The notes beneath the pieces were generated by a model, which did not search any database, was not told the DNA's origin, and saw only the letters and a program-made list of their open reading frames with translations. Of a stretch of 64,000 nucleotides of DNA, positions 1 to 13,400 are shown one piece after another. The position numbers were made by a program, and so were the translations under genes. Position 1 is the stretch's first letter. Each line of letters opens with the position of its first letter. The DNA is from Bathynomus jamesi (lineage: Eukaryota > Arthropoda > Malacostraca > Isopoda > Cirolanidae): contig JAJOZX010001732.1 of NCBI GenBank assembly GCA_023014485.1, positions 306,001 to 370,000 of the forward strand, written 5' to 3'.

Positions 1-829
1 ACAAATGATACAATAACAATTTAAATACAATTACTCACGATTAATTGAAAAAAAGAAATGAAAAATACAAATTAAAAATATAAATCAATTATGCATTTTA
101 ATGAGCTAACATAATTTTATATTATTCTTAAAAATAAAAGTAAATCGAGCCAGAGATGAATTTCGGCCAAGAATAAAAAAAAGTTATTGAAATGGAAGGA
201 AAGCATTTCGAAATTATTTTTTAATAAGTTCAGGTAAATTTTACTTTAAAATTATCTTTATATAAAAAAATATTAAAAAGGTTTAATAATTTTTGCATGT
301 TAAGTAGAAAAATCATACTCTCGTTAAATGTTGATAGAATTTGAATTATTTGATTTTAGTCTGAAAACTTGTTTGCATATAGATAAATACATATGTTTTA
401 TTGTGTAGAAGTTTTATTAAAATTAAATGCAAAAAAACATAACAAACACAACTTAAATTTAGGGTATGTGCGGTCATACGGGCAAATTTCCCGACCGTAC
501 AGAGCAGGATAAATTAGGTACATGATCGATTAATTATTACACAATTACTGTCATAATATAATCACAGTAATTATAAAAATTGTTATAAGCAATTGTAAAA
601 ACGGTTTTGGTTACAAATAATAAAATATATCATTTTACCTATACATTTACATATGCAACAATCGCATGAAAAAAAAGAAAAATCGGTCAATTTCCTTCTT
701 ACAAAAAAAAAATGTTGAACTAAAGACAAGCCGGTCAATTCAGGTTGAATTTAATTCTTTTTTACAACAAAAAAAAGGTTGAATTAAATTCTTTTAAACA
801 ACAAAGAGGAAAAGTTGAATTCAATTGAC

Positions 830-1250
830 TTCACTGAAATGACTTGGGACTTGTTAACTGACTTGGGACTTCAAAACTGACTTGGGACTTCAAAACTGAC
901 TACAATTGTCTTGGGACTGAATACAACTATCTTGGGACTGACTACAACTTTCTGGGGACTGACTACAACTTTCTTGGGACTGACTACAACATTCTTGGGA
1001 CTGACTACAACTTTCTTGAAGCTGATTACAACTGATTCCGAAGTGAAACTGACTCGCAACTGACTTGCAACTGACTGACTGACTGACTGGAAACTGACTG
1101 ACTTGAAACTAACTGACCTCAAACTAACTGACTTGAGACTAACTGACTTGAAACTGACTGACTCACTGACTTCGAAACTAACTTCAAATAAATTGACTTC
1201 AAAACTGACTTCGAAACTGACTTCAATTGTCTTACTGACTTGAACTGCTA
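830..1250. repeat. GACTGACTT-type minisatellite in LARD internal region
   Basis: Degenerate repeats of ACTGACTTGGGACTTC, GGGACTGACTACAACTTTC and AACTGACTTGAAACT type. The same block recurs at about 6578-6998, 12326-12746 and 18071-18478. In the last copy several single-base losses break the spurious open frame seen in the other three. Confidence 0.85.
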
Positions 1251-1545
1251 TCAAATATTTCTATAAATCTCTGGGGCGGTAGTACAAGTAGTCTCTCTGG
1301 ATGCAACCTACTGACTTCAACTGACTGAAAACTGAAATTGACTGCACTCGAACTGCTATCGAGTGGAGTCTATTATTCTCTGGGTTTGGTTGTCCCTCTT
1401 GGAAGCAACCAACTAACTGAAATTAACTGAAATGGACTCCACTGAACTGCTATCAGTTGAGTCTACTGAAACTGACTTGCACTTGAACTGCTATAAAGTG
1501 GAGACTATTAATCTCTGGGGTTTGGTTGTTCCTCTTGGATACGAC
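1238..1545 (-). other. Repeated hairpin module with covarying stems
   Basis: Four inverted repeats centre on the same loop (ACTGCTA on the plus strand). Stems are CACTCGA/TCGAGTG at 1345-1365, ACTGA/TCAGT at 1441-1457, CACTT/AAGTG at 1470-1490 and TTGA/TCAA at 1240-1254. Two are followed by a second inverted repeat of TTGGTTG/CAACCAA type around a CCTCTTGGA loop (near 1386-1412 and 1516-1542). The stems change while pairing is kept, which suggests a folded RNA. The module recurs at about 6986-7293, 12734-13041 and 18471-18777. Function unknown; it lies about 1 kb downstream of the primer binding site in the element's transcript sense. Confidence 0.6.
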
Positions 1546-2419
1546 CAACTGAAACTGAAAACAGAAACTAGAACTTGAAACTGATTCAATTATCTCTATA
1601 ACTCTATAAACTCAATATAAACTCTCTCTTTCTTAATTTGCAAATCAATTCAATTCAATAACTTCAAAAAAATTGTAAACAAAAATAAAAAATATAAACA
1701 ACATTTCACTCGAATGTACGCGAAGGCAGTGTAGCATTATGTTTGGTACATAAAATAAAATTATTCTATACTAACTATAACAGTGAAAATAACTGTGAAA
1801 ATAACTGAAAATAACTGTGAAATTTAACTCTGCGACAATAACTCTGCGACAATAATAATGTGAAGTTTAACTTCTGTGACAACTAACTTCTGTGACAACT
1901 AACTTCTGTGACTTTTAACTCTGTGACTTTTAACTTCTGTGAAAGTTAACTTCTGTATAAATTAACTTCTGTGACAATTAACTTCTGTGACAATTAACTT
2001 CTGTGACAATTAACTACTGCGAAAATTAGTTTCAATAAAAAATGTATCACTGGTGTCTGAAATGTTCACTGTGTTTCTTGTTAATTCTGGCTTGATACTA
2101 GTTAACTGTTAATAATACTGACTTTTCAACTGTTTACAAATTACTTAAAAAACAAACTCTGTACTTAAAATTTCTACGACGAAATCATTAGAGACGTGTC
2201 CTGAAGACGTCTTGATTGCTACTTGTTCTAGATGAGACGAGACGTGAATAACTTGGAGTCGTTACACACCGGTTCAATGGTGGATGTGACGAACTGGGAG
2301 TCGTGACACACCGGTCAAATAGTGGGTCTCAAAATGTTAAAATCCTGATGCAGGGTAATTTCTATTCTGGAAAAACAGTGACCACTTATTCAAATACTCT
2401 TGTTAAAATCCTGGTTAAA

Positions 2420-2428
2420 GGGTCGCCA
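2420..2428 (-). promoter_or_regulatory. Candidate tRNA primer binding site core, unit 1
   Basis: Minus strand reads TGGCGACCC, 3 nt after the LTR end ...GGTTAACA. TGG would pair with a tRNA 3' CCA. The same TGGCGACC start is the known arginine-tRNA primer site of the 412/mdg1 retrotransposon group; complementarity beyond nine bases cannot be checked here. Confidence 0.65.
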
Positions 2429-3444
2429 GTTTGTTAACCCCTCCGTCTATGGCCCTGGGTTGGTTCGGAGTCGTCGAGGGTTCTGGTTGGGAGGCAGCAA
2501 CGGATCTGTTAATTGCAGTAGTTTCTTCTATACGACTCTCCGAGTTCTTCTTTAGTGGCTCGGAGGATTCTGAGAGGCTTATTAAATTCTCTGAGGGTTC
2601 CCCCAGATTCTTCTTGTAACGTATCGGGATATTTTACTGACTAAATTCCTGAAGAGAGCACGGCTCGAAGGAGAAGATAGAGACTTTCTTTTACTGTAAT
2701 TTATTGCTAAAATGTACGGGTACTACTCAGCCTCGTCGTTGGAATCAGAATGAACATGGAAGGAATTATTGGGGTTTATATACCCCGCATCTACTAACAT
2801 CATCATTATTAAATGTTGATTAGGCTGTATTATTTTGCACAATAGTTAAAAATAAAGTAAATATTTTAGCTGTGGTAATGTATAAACGAATAAACAAGAT
2901 ATTTGAAGATGGAGACATATTTTTATCTTAAACCGCGTATTTTCAGATCTGATGTTATCATGATCTGCCAAGTTAGCTAAAAGTGGAAATTGAACTATGC
3001 ATCTTTACACTAAAATATGCATATGAGTAAAAATTATAGGTTTAAGATTTACAATTAAATGCTTAGGCAAGACATGACTTCATCTTTTATAACAGAGAGA
3101 GAATGTATACAAAATATGAACACTGCAAAAAATTTCTCAGGATTCATTATTAAGCTAAATTTAAAAATAATTAAGAAATTTTAAAAAGAGCAAGTCACCA
3201 ATTATTTGGCAAAGTAGAAAGAACATCAAAATTTATCCAACGAAAAAAATAATAATAAAAATAATCGTATTTTCGCCGAGTATGCATTTCTAAAGGCGAC
3301 ATAATGTCGGGTCGGACATTGAGTACATTGTAATTTTGGTTTACCATAACTATGATTATAATAACCAATTAATTCATTTATTATCGTTAACTACAATTCC
3401 ATTATAGTACATTCACTACGTCATTTAGTACATTACATCATTAA

Positions 3445-3719
3445 GTACATTAATTACATTATATTAAATTATTATCGTTTAATTAAAGTACATTAATTAC
3501 ATTATATTAAATTATTATCGTTTAATTAAAGTACATTAATTACATTATATTAAATTATTATCGTTTAATTAAAGTACATTAATTACATTATATTAAATTA
3601 TTATCGTTTAATTAAAGTACATTAATTACATTATATTAAATTATTATCGTTTAATTAAAGTACATTAATTACATTATATTAAATTATTATCGTTTAATTA
3701 AAGTACATTAATTACATTA
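3445..3719. repeat. 43-bp tandem repeat within LTR
   Basis: About six head-to-tail copies of a 43-bp AT-rich unit containing TTATCGTTTAATTAAAG. Equivalent blocks lie at about 9190-9464, 14938-15211 and 20668-20944. The diverged LTRs at 41.7 and 49.3 kb carry only related single-copy AT-rich sequence, so the expansion is specific to the tandem subfamily. Confidence 0.9.
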
Positions 3720-4300
3720 TTCCATTAATTACAGTTTCATTATGTACATTAGTCACTTACATTTCTTACAGTGTTTTTATATATATATAGTTATTAGTAC
3801 AACACAAAGTACATGAGCCCATATATATATATATATATATATATTATATACAACATGACACATGATACATAACATAACGCATGATAATTTTTTTGTAAAT
3901 TTAGATCAGAGCGAAAGGAGCTTTTTATCTTAGAAGCGTTCACTTTTGCTGTGGTTAGCGGAATTTGATCAATTGCATAAGCATTTTCGAGTTTATTGCG
4001 AGAGGTGAACGCACTTAAAAGAAAAAGTAAAAAGAATACATGTGGACGTATTTACGTGTACGTAACACAATAGGTTGTGTGCGTAATATAGACACGCGTA
4101 AACATGGACTGATTGGTTGTTTGGCATCAGTAGACAATAGGTAGGACACAACATATAAATAATGACGTATAGAGAATGAAGTTATTTTTTTTATTATTAT
4201 TAAAGAATTTACCATACATTGAATACAGAAGATGTCCAAATACTAAACACGTGATTCAGTGTTCAATGTATGGAAACCGTGAAGGAATTTAAGTTATTTA

Positions 4301-4308
4301 TGACGTCA
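4301..4308. promoter_or_regulatory. Conserved TGACGTCA (CRE/ATF-type) site in LTR 1
   Basis: Perfect palindrome TGACGTCA about 350 bp from the LTR 5' end (minus-strand sense). It is retained at the matching place in all eight LTR copies of the window, including the diverged ones, which is what a promoter-proximal site would show. Use as a promoter element is inferred. Confidence 0.5.
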
Positions 4309-4660
4309 TAGTGTATAAGTCATTGATGGGAGGATTTAAAAGAAACGAATTAGAGACAAAGAGTGGATATTAAGGACTAAGAAGTACAACTGCGGGTTCC
4401 AATCCTGTTATATGCAATGTGTATGCATAATCTAGCGACGAGGGTGAGATGCAAGACAACCATAATTAATTATAATAAATTCTATAACAAATGAAAATGG
4501 AAATATGGGTACGACTAAACTATAGAAATGGTAGGTCGCATGGGTGTGACACTGAAAAAGAATAGAAAGCAAAAGTCGAACTTCTATCCAAACTCGCTCA
4601 GGCGATTTTGGTTCTTATGTAAAAATGAATATTGATTATTCATTGTTCATTTTTACAGTG

Positions 4661-4671
4661 CTCTCCCCTTT
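4661..4671 (-). promoter_or_regulatory. Candidate polypurine tract, unit 1
   Basis: Minus strand reads AAAGGGGAGAG, then GCAC, then the LTR start TGTAAAAATG. This is where the plus-strand primer of an LTR retrotransposon lies. The tract is kept in the diverged element at 42422-42432. Confidence 0.65.
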
Positions 4672-7600
4672 AAAATGATATTAATGCAACAATACCCTTG
4701 TATCTCCCCTTTCGAAAATACAAGAAGATATCATCCTAACGAATTCAAATTAGATGATGACGAATTTTTCTTTAAAATACAAATTTTATACAGAACAAAT
4801 GAGTTCGAGTGGTTGAGTACAACGCATCGTAATCAATCTTTAACATGACACTTGCTTAGAAAGTTATTATAAAATATGAAAAATTCAAAGATTAATACTT
4901 TAATTTATGCAAACAGAATAAAATGATTAATACGTTAATTTAGACAAACAATGATATTATTAAATTTTACAAATATTTAGTTGTCATGATTGTACAGGTA
5001 ATAAACTAATTTTGTTGACTAAGGTAGGTAAAAAATCGAATTACGTAATGGATGATGTATAGACCTGTAGTCTAGTGTGTATTTTTGTGTACTAAGTACG
5101 AAGTGAGTATCTTATAATTTTGAGGGACAGATTATCTGAGAGGATTGTTAAATTAACTGAATAAATGCATGAGGAAGAATATATATATTAAGCAACAATT
5201 ATTACGATGAAATAAATTTAAATGATCTAGAGTAAATATCATAGTTAGCACTTAAACGCAATTAAATAAAGTTTATCTGATATCCCATGATTTTAGAATA
5301 AAATTTGTGTATATATAGTATATATAGTGTGCATACGTGGGTGTGTGTGCAAGGATTCGAGAAGTTTTCGAATTAACAAAGTTATATAATAATTTAAATG
5401 AGAGTAGGGTTATAGAGTCCTTTAAGTTTAAAGTGAATTATTATAAAATCTAATTGCAGGTAGCATTAATGGTAATGTATTCGTATGAGGTTCAATGTAA
5501 AAGTGACTTGAGGTACGAGTGAATTAGAGTATGTGTCAACAATAATAAAATTCATTTAGGATTATCGATTTTACATAATTAAATCAGTTGCACGTATATT
5601 AAATTAATAAAAAAACGCACTTAGAAGAACTTACAATTAATGAAAGTAAATCTCACGGTTTTAAAATTGAATTTCGACACACAATTAAATTCGACTAGTA
5701 ACATTTATAGCTATATAGTCAAATTGAAAATAATTTTCGTTTGATGCCTTACAAATGATACAATAACAATTTAAATACAATTACTCACGATTAATTGAAA
5801 AAAAGAAATGAAAAATACAAATTAAAAATATAAATCAATTATGCATTTTAATGAGCTAACATAATTTTATATTATTCTTAAAAATAAAAGTAAATCGAGC
5901 CAGAGATGAATTTCGGCCAAGAATAAAAAAAAGTTATTGAAATGGAAGGAAAGCATTTCGAAATTATTTTTTAATAAGTTCAGGTAAATTTTACTTTAAA
6001 ATTATCTTTATATAAAAAAATATTAAAAAGGTTTAATATTTTTGCATGTTAAGTAGAAAAATCATACTCTCGTTAAATGTTGATAGAATTTGAATTATTT
6101 GATATTTTAGTCTGAAAACTTGTTTGCATATAATAAATACATATGTTTATTGTGTAGAAGTTTTATTAAAATTAAATGCAAAAAAACATAACAAACACAA
6201 CTTAAATTTAGGGTATGTGCGGTCATACGGGCAAATTTCCCGACCGTACAGAGCAGGAAAATTAGGTACATGATCGATTAATTATTACACAATTACTGTC
6301 ATAATATAATCACAGTAATTATAAAAATTGTTATAAGCAATTGTAAAAACGGTTTTTGGTTACAAATAATAAAATATATCATTTTACCTATACATTTACA
6401 TATGCAACAATCGCATGAAAAAAAGAAAAATCGGTCAATTTCCTTCTTACAAAAAAAAAATGTTGAACTAAAGACAAGCCGGTCAATTCAGGTTGAATTT
6501 AATTCTTTTTTACAACAAAAAAAAGGTTGAATTAAATTCTTTTAAACAACAAAGAGGAAAAGTTGAATTCAATTGACTTCACTGAAATGACTTGGGACTT
6601 GTTAACTGACTTGGGACTTCAAAACTGACTTGGGACTTCAAAACTGACTACAATTGTCTTGGGACTGAATACAACTATCTTGGGACTGACTACAACTTTC
6701 TGGGGACTGACTACAACTTTCTTGGGACTGACTACAACATTCTTGGGACTGACTACAACTTTCTTGAAGCTGATTACAACTGATTCCGAAGTGAAACTGA
6801 CTCGCAACTGACTTGCAACTGACTGACTGACTGACTGGAAACTGACTGACTTGAAACTAACTGACCTCAAACTAACTGACTTGAGACTAACTGACTTGAA
6901 ACTGACTGACTCACTGACTTCGAAACTAACTTCAAATAAATTGACTTCAAAACTGACTTCGAAACTGACTTCAATTGTCTTACTGACTTGAACTGCTATC
7001 AAATATTTCTATAAATCTCTGGGGCGGTAGTACAAGTAGTCTCTCTGGATGCAACCTACTGACTTCAACTGACTGAAAACTGAAATTGACTGCACTCGAA
7101 CTGCTATCGAGTGGAGTCTATTATTCTCTGGGTTTGGTTGTCCCTCTTGGAAGCAACCAACTAACTGAAATTAACTGAAATGGACTCCACTGAACTGCTA
7201 TCAGTTGAGTCTACTGAAACTGACTTGCACTTGAACTGCTATAAAGTGGAGACTATTAATCTCTGGGGTTTGGTTGTTCCTCTTGGATACGACCAACTGA
7301 AACTGAAAACAGAAACTAGAACTTGAAACTGATTCAATTATCTCTATAACTCTATAAACTCAATATAAACTCTCTCTTTCTTAATTTGCAATCAATTCAA
7401 TTCAATAACTTCAAAAAAATTGTAAACAAAAATAAAAAATATAAACAACATTTCACTCGAATGTACGCGAAGGCAGTGTAGCATTATGTTTGGTACATAA
7501 AATAAAATTATTCTATACTAACTATAACAGTGAAAATAACTGTGAAAATAACTGAAAATAACTGTGAAATTTAACTCTGCGACAATAACTCTGCGACAAT

Positions 7601-8166
7601 AATAATGTGAAGTTTAACTTCTGTGACAACTAACTTCTGTGACAACTAACTTCTGTGACTTTTAACTCTGTGACTTTTAACTTCTGTGAAAGTTAACTTC
7701 TGTATAAATTAACTTCTGTGACAATTAACTTCTGTGACAATTAACTTCTGTGACAATTAACTACTGCGAAAATTAGTTTCAATAAAAAATGTATCACTGG
7801 TGTCTGAAATGTTCACTGTGTTTCTTGTTAATTCTGGCTTGATACTAGTTAACTGTTAATAATACTGACTTTTCAACTGTTTACAAATTACTTAAAAAAC
7901 AAACTCTGTACTTAAAATTTCTACGACGAAATCATTAGAGACGTGTCCTGAAGACGTCTTGATTGCTACTTGTTCTAGATGAGACGAGACGTGAATAACT
8001 TGGAGTCGTTACACACCGGTTCAATGGTGGATGTGACGAACTGGGAGTCGTGACACACCGGTCAAATAGTGGGTCTCAAAATGTTAAAATCCTGATGCAG
8101 GGTAATTTCTATTCTGGAAAAACAGTGACCACTTATTCAAATACTCTTGTTAAAATCCTGGTTAAA

Positions 8167-8175
8167 GGGTCGCCA
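8167..8175 (-). promoter_or_regulatory. Candidate primer binding site core, unit 2
   Basis: TGGCGACCC on the minus strand, 3 nt from LTR 2. Confidence 0.6.
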
Positions 8176-8178
8176 GTT

Positions 8179-10401
8179 TGTTAACCCCTCCGTCTATGGC
8201 CCTGGGTTGGTTCGGAGTCGTCGAGGGTTCTGGTTGGGAGGCAGCAACGGATCTGTTAATTGCAGTAGTTTCTTCTATACGACTCTCCGAGTTCTTCTTT
8301 AGTGGCTCGGAGGATTCTGAGAGGCTTATTAAATTCTCTGAGGGTTCCCCCAGATTCTTCTTGTAACGTATCGGGATATTTTACTGACTAAATTCCTGAA
8401 GAGAGCACGGCTCGAAGGAGAAGATAGAGACTTTCTTTTACTGTAATTTATTGCTAAAATGTACGGGTACTACTCAGCCTCGTCGTTGGAATCAGAATGA
8501 ACATGGAAGGAATTATTGGGGTTTATATACCCCGCATCTACTAACATCATCATTATTAAATGTTGATTAGGCTGTATTATTTTGCACAATAGTTAAAAAT
8601 AAAGTAAATATTTTAGCTGTGGTAATGTATAAACGAATAAACAAGATATTTGAAGATGGAGACATATTTTTATCTTAAACCGCGTATTTTCAGATCTGAT
8701 GTTATCATGATCTGCCAAGTTAGCTAAAAGTGGAAATTGAACTATGCATCTTTACACTAAAATATGCATATGAGTAAAAATTATAGGTTTAAGATTTACA
8801 ATTAAATGCTTAGGCAAGACATGACTTCATCTTTTATAACATTGAGAATGTATACAAAATATGAACACTGCAAAAAATTTCTCAGGATTCATTATTAAGC
8901 TAAATTTAAAAATAATTAAGAAATTTTAAAAAGAGCAAGTCACCAATTATTTGGCAAAGTAGAAAGAACATCAAAATTTATCCAACGAAAAAAATAATAA
9001 TAAAAATAATCGTATTTTCGCCGAGTATGCATTTCTAAAGGCGACATAATGTCGGGTCGGACATTGAGTACATTGTAATTTTGGTTTACCATAACTATGA
9101 TTATAATAACCAATTAATTCATTTATTATCGTTAACTACAATTCCATTATAGTACATTCACTACGTCATTTAGTACATTACATCATTAAGTACATTAATT
9201 ACATTATATTAAATTATTATCGTTTAATTAAAGTACATTAATTACATTATATTAAATTATTATCGTTTAATTAAAGTACATTAATTACATTATATTAAAT
9301 TATTATCGTTTAATTAAAGTACATTAATTACATTATATTAAATTATTATCGTTTAATTAAAGTACATTAATTACATTATATTAAATTATTATCGTTTAAT
9401 TAAAGTACATTAATTACATTATATTAAATTATTATCGTTTAATTAAAGTACATTAATTACATTATTCCATTAATTACAGTTTCATTATGTACATTAGTCA
9501 CTTACATTTCTTACAGTGTTTTTATATTTATATATAGTTATTAGTACAACACAAAGTACATGAGCCCATATATATATATATATATATATTTATATACAAC
9601 ATGACACATGATACATAACATAACGCATGATAATTTTTTTGTAAATTTAGATCAGAGCGAAAGGAGCTTTTTATCTTAGAAGCGTTCACTTTTGCTGTGG
9701 TTAGCGGAATTTGATCAATTGCATAAGCATTTTCGAGTTTATTGCGAGAGGTGAACGCACTTAAAAGAAAAAGTAAAAAGAATACATGTGGACGTATTTA
9801 CGTGTACGTAACACAATAGGTTGTGTGCGTAATATAGACACGCGTAAACATGGACTGATTGGTTGTTTGGCATCAGTAGACAATAGGTAGGACACAACAT
9901 ATAAATAATGACGTATAGAGAATGAAGTTATTTTTTTTATTATTATTAAAGAATTTACCATACATTGAATACAGAAGATGTCCAAATACTAAACACGTGA
10001 TTCAGTGTTCAATGTATGGAAACCGTGAAGGAATTTAAGTTATTTTATGACGTCATAGTGTATAAGTCATTGATGGGAGGATTTAAAGAAACGAATTAGA
10101 GACAAAGGTGGATATTAAGGACTAAGAAGTACAACTGCGGGTTCCAATCCTGTTATATGCAATGTGTATGCATATCTAGCGACGAGGGTGAGATGCAAGA
10201 CAACCATAATTAATTATAATAAATTCTATAACAAATGAAAATGGAAATATGGGTACGACTAAACTATAGAAATGGTAGGTCGCATGGGTGTGACACTGAA
10301 AAAGAATAGAAAGCAAAAGTCGAACTTCTATCCAAACTCGCTCAGGCGATTTTGGTTCTTATGTAAAAATGAATATTGATTATTCATTGTTCATTTTTAC
10401 A
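8179..10401 (-). repeat. LTR 2 of the tandem array
   Basis: 2,223 bp, same ends and order as LTR 1, with the 43-bp repeat at about 9190-9464. Just beyond its right end, a short CAATA run near 10433-10452 replaces the sequence found at the matching place after LTR 1 (4684-4712). Units 3 and 4 share the CAATA version, so unit 1 is the odd one out there. Confidence 0.8.
10048..10055. promoter_or_regulatory. TGACGTCA site in LTR 2
   Basis: Same palindrome and flanks as in LTR 1. Confidence 0.5.
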
Positions 10402-10404
10402 GTG

Positions 10405-10415
10405 CTCTCCCCTTT
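10405..10415 (-). promoter_or_regulatory. Candidate polypurine tract, unit 2
   Basis: AAAGGGGAGAG on the minus strand next to LTR 2. Confidence 0.6.
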
Positions 10416-13400
10416 AAAATGATATTAATGCAACAATACAATACAATACAATTGCGAAAATACAAGAAGATATCATCCTAACGAATTCAAATTAGATGAT
10501 GACGAATTTTTTCTTTAAAATACAAATTTTATACAGAACAAATGAGTTCGAGTGGTTGAGTACAACGCATCGTAATCAATCTTTAACATGACACTTGCTT
10601 AGAAAGTTATTATAAAATATGAAAAATTCAAAGATTAATACTTTAATTTATGCAAACAGAATAAAATGATTAATACGTTAATTTAGACAAACAATGATAT
10701 TATTAAATTTTACAAATATTTAGTTGTCATGATTGTACAGGTAATAAACTAATTTTGTTGACTAAGGTAGGTAAAAAATCGAATTACGTAATGGATGATG
10801 TATAGACCTGTAGTCTAGTGTGTATTTTTGTGTACTAAGTACGAAGTGAGTATCTTATAATTTTGAGGGACAGATTATCTGAGAGGATTGTTAAATTAAC
10901 TGAATAAATGCATGAGGAAGAATATATATATTAAGCAACAATTATTACGATGAAATAAATTTAAATGATCTAGAGTAAATATCATAGTTAGCACTTAAAC
11001 GCAATTAAATAAAGTTTATCTTGATATCCCATGATTTTAGAATAAAATTTGTGTATATATAGTATATATAGTGTGCATACGTGGGTGTGTGTGCAAGGAT
11101 TCGAGAAGTTTTCGAATTAACAAAGTTATATAATAATTTAAATTGAGAGTAGGGTTATAGAGTCCTTTAAGTTTAAAGTGAATTATTATAAAATCTAATT
11201 GCAGGTAGCATTAATGGTAATGTATTCGTATGAGGTTCAATGTAAAAGTGACTTGAGGTACGAGTGAATTAGAGTATGTGTCAACAATAATAAAATTCAT
11301 TTAGGATTATCGATTTTACATAATTAAATCAGTTGCACGTATATTAAATTAATAAAAAAACGCACTTAGAAGAACTTACAATTAATGAAAGTAAATCTCA
11401 CGGTTTTAAAATTGAATTTCGACACACAATTAAATTCGACTAGTAACATTTATAGCTATATAGTCAAATTGAAAATAATTTTCGTTTGATGCCTTACAAA
11501 TGATACAATAACAATTTAAATACAATTACTCACGATTAATTGAAAAAAAGAAATGAAAAATACAAATTAAAAATATAAATCAATTATGCATTTTAATGAG
11601 CTAACATAATTTTATATTATTCTTAAAAATAAAAGTAAATCGAGCCAGAGATGAATTTCGGCCAAGAATAAAAAAAAGTTATTGAAATGGAAGGAAAGCA
11701 TTTCGAAATTATTTTTTAATAAGTTCAGGTAAATTTTACTTTAAAATTATCTTTATAAAAAAAATATTAAAAAGGTTTAATAATTTTTGCATGTTAAGTA
11801 GAAAAATCATACTCTCGTTAAATGTTGATAGAATTTGAATTATTTGATATTTTAGTCTGAAAACTTGTTTGCATATAGATAAATACATATGTTTTATTGT
11901 GTAGAAGTTTTATTAAAATTAAATGCAAAAAAACATAACAAACACAACTTAAATTTAGGGTATGTGCGGTCATACGGGCAAATTTCCCGACCGTACAGAG
12001 CAGGATAAATTAGGTACATGATCGATTAATTATTACACAATTACTGTCATAATATAATCACAGTAATTATAAAAATTGTTATAAGCAATTGTAAAAACGG
12101 TTTTGGTTACAAATAATAAAATATATCATTTTACCTATACATTTACATATGCAACAATCGCATGAAAAAAAAGAAAAATCGGTCAATTTCCTTCTTACAA
12201 AAAAAAAATGTTGAACTAAAGACAAGCCGGTCAATTCAGGTTGAATTTAATTCTTTTTTACAACAAAAAAAAGGTTGAATTAAATTCTTTTAAACAACAA
12301 AGAGGAAAAGTTGAATTCAATTGACTTCACTGAAATGACTTGGGACTTGTTAACTGACTTGGGACTTCAAAACTGACTTGGGACTTCAAAACTGACTACA
12401 ATTGTCTTGGGACTGAATACAACTATCTTGGGACTGACTACAACTTTCTGGGGACTGACTACAACTTTCTTGGGACTGACTACAACATTCTTGGGACTGA
12501 CTACAACTTTCTTGAAGCTGATTACAACTGATTCCGAAGTGAAACTGACTCGCAACTGACTTGCAACTGACTGACTGACTGACTGGAAACTGACTGACTT
12601 GAAACTAACTGACCTCAAACTAACTGACTTGAGACTAACTGACTTGAAACTGACTGACTCACTGACTTCGAAACTAACTTCAAATAAATTGACTTCAAAA
12701 CTGACTTCGAAACTGACTTCAATTGTCTTACTGACTTGAACTGCTATCAAATATTTCTATAAATCTCTGGGGCGGTAGTACAAGTAGTCTCTCTGGATGC
12801 AACCTACTGACTTCAACTGACTGAAAACTGAAATTGACTGCACTCGAACTGCTATCGAGTGGAGTCTATTATTCTCTGGGTTTGGTTGTCCCTCTTGGAA
12901 GCAACCAACTAACTGAAATTAACTGAAATGGACTCCACTGAACTGCTATCAGTTGAGTCTACTGAAACTGACTTGCACTTGAACTGCTATAAAGTGGAGA
13001 CTATTAATCTCTGGGGTTTGGTTGTTCCTCTTGGATACGACCAACTGAAACTGAAAACAGAAACTAGAACTTGAAACTGATTCAATTATCTCTATAACTC
13101 TATAAACTCAATATAAACTCTCTCTTTCTTAATTTGCAAATCAATTCAATTCAATAACTTCAAAAAAATTGTAAACAAAAATAAAAAAATAAACAACATT
13201 TCACTCGAATGTACGCGAAGGCAGTGTAGCATTATGTTTGGTACATAAAATAAAATTATTCTATACTAACTATAACAGTGAAAATAACTGTGAAAATAAC
13301 TGAAAATAACTGTGAAATTTAACTCTGCGACAATAACTCTGCGACAATAATAATGTGAAGTTTAACTTCTGTGACAACTAACTTCTGTGACAACTAACTT

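Larger units (their letters stand above)
1..2431 (-). repeat. LARD internal region, unit 1 (left part outside window)
   Basis: Non-coding. From left to right: AT-rich DNA with many A runs, a degenerate GACTGACTT/GGGACTGACTACAAC minisatellite at about 830-1250, a hairpin module at 1238-1545, a CTGTGACAATTAACTT-type minisatellite at about 1781-2026, a paired motif containing GTGACACACCGGT at about 2262-2315, and the primer-binding-site core at 2420-2428. The 127-codon minus-strand frame at 871-1254 is a translation of the first minisatellite (S/V/F-rich, repetitive) and is unlikely to be a protein gene. Confidence 0.75.
2432..4657 (-). repeat. LTR 1 of the tandem array
   Basis: 2,226 bp bounded by TGTTAACCCC and CATTTTTACA. 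The same two edges meet (TA)n tracts at 24008, 40732 and 49942, and the CATTTTTACA edge alone does so at 38055, which defines the element ends independently of the tandem period. It contains a 43-bp tandem repeat (about 3445-3719, roughly six copies), a short (TA)n tract at 3821-3845 and one TGACGTCA site. Small open frames (for example minus 4015-4239) are conserved only because the copies are nearly identical. Confidence 0.8.
4658..8178 (-). repeat. LARD internal region, unit 2
   Basis: 3,521 bp with no recognisable coding sequence. It contains the polypurine tract at its left edge, the start of the next period at 5751, the GACTGACTT minisatellite (about 6578-6998), the hairpin module (about 6986-7293), the CTGTGAC minisatellite (about 7527-7774) and a primer-binding-site core at 8167-8175. 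It differs from unit 1 mainly by 1-2-bp indels. Confidence 0.75.

Noticed and set aside
871..1254. 127-codon minus-strand frame repeated in three array units
   Set aside because: It is a translation of the GACTGACTT minisatellite, with repetitive VSFEVSF-type content; the fourth unit breaks it. Conservation follows from near-identical DNA copies.
3445..3719. Regular 43-bp repeats as a possible CRISPR array
   Set aside because: Head-to-tail copies with no unique spacers, in a eukaryotic LTR.
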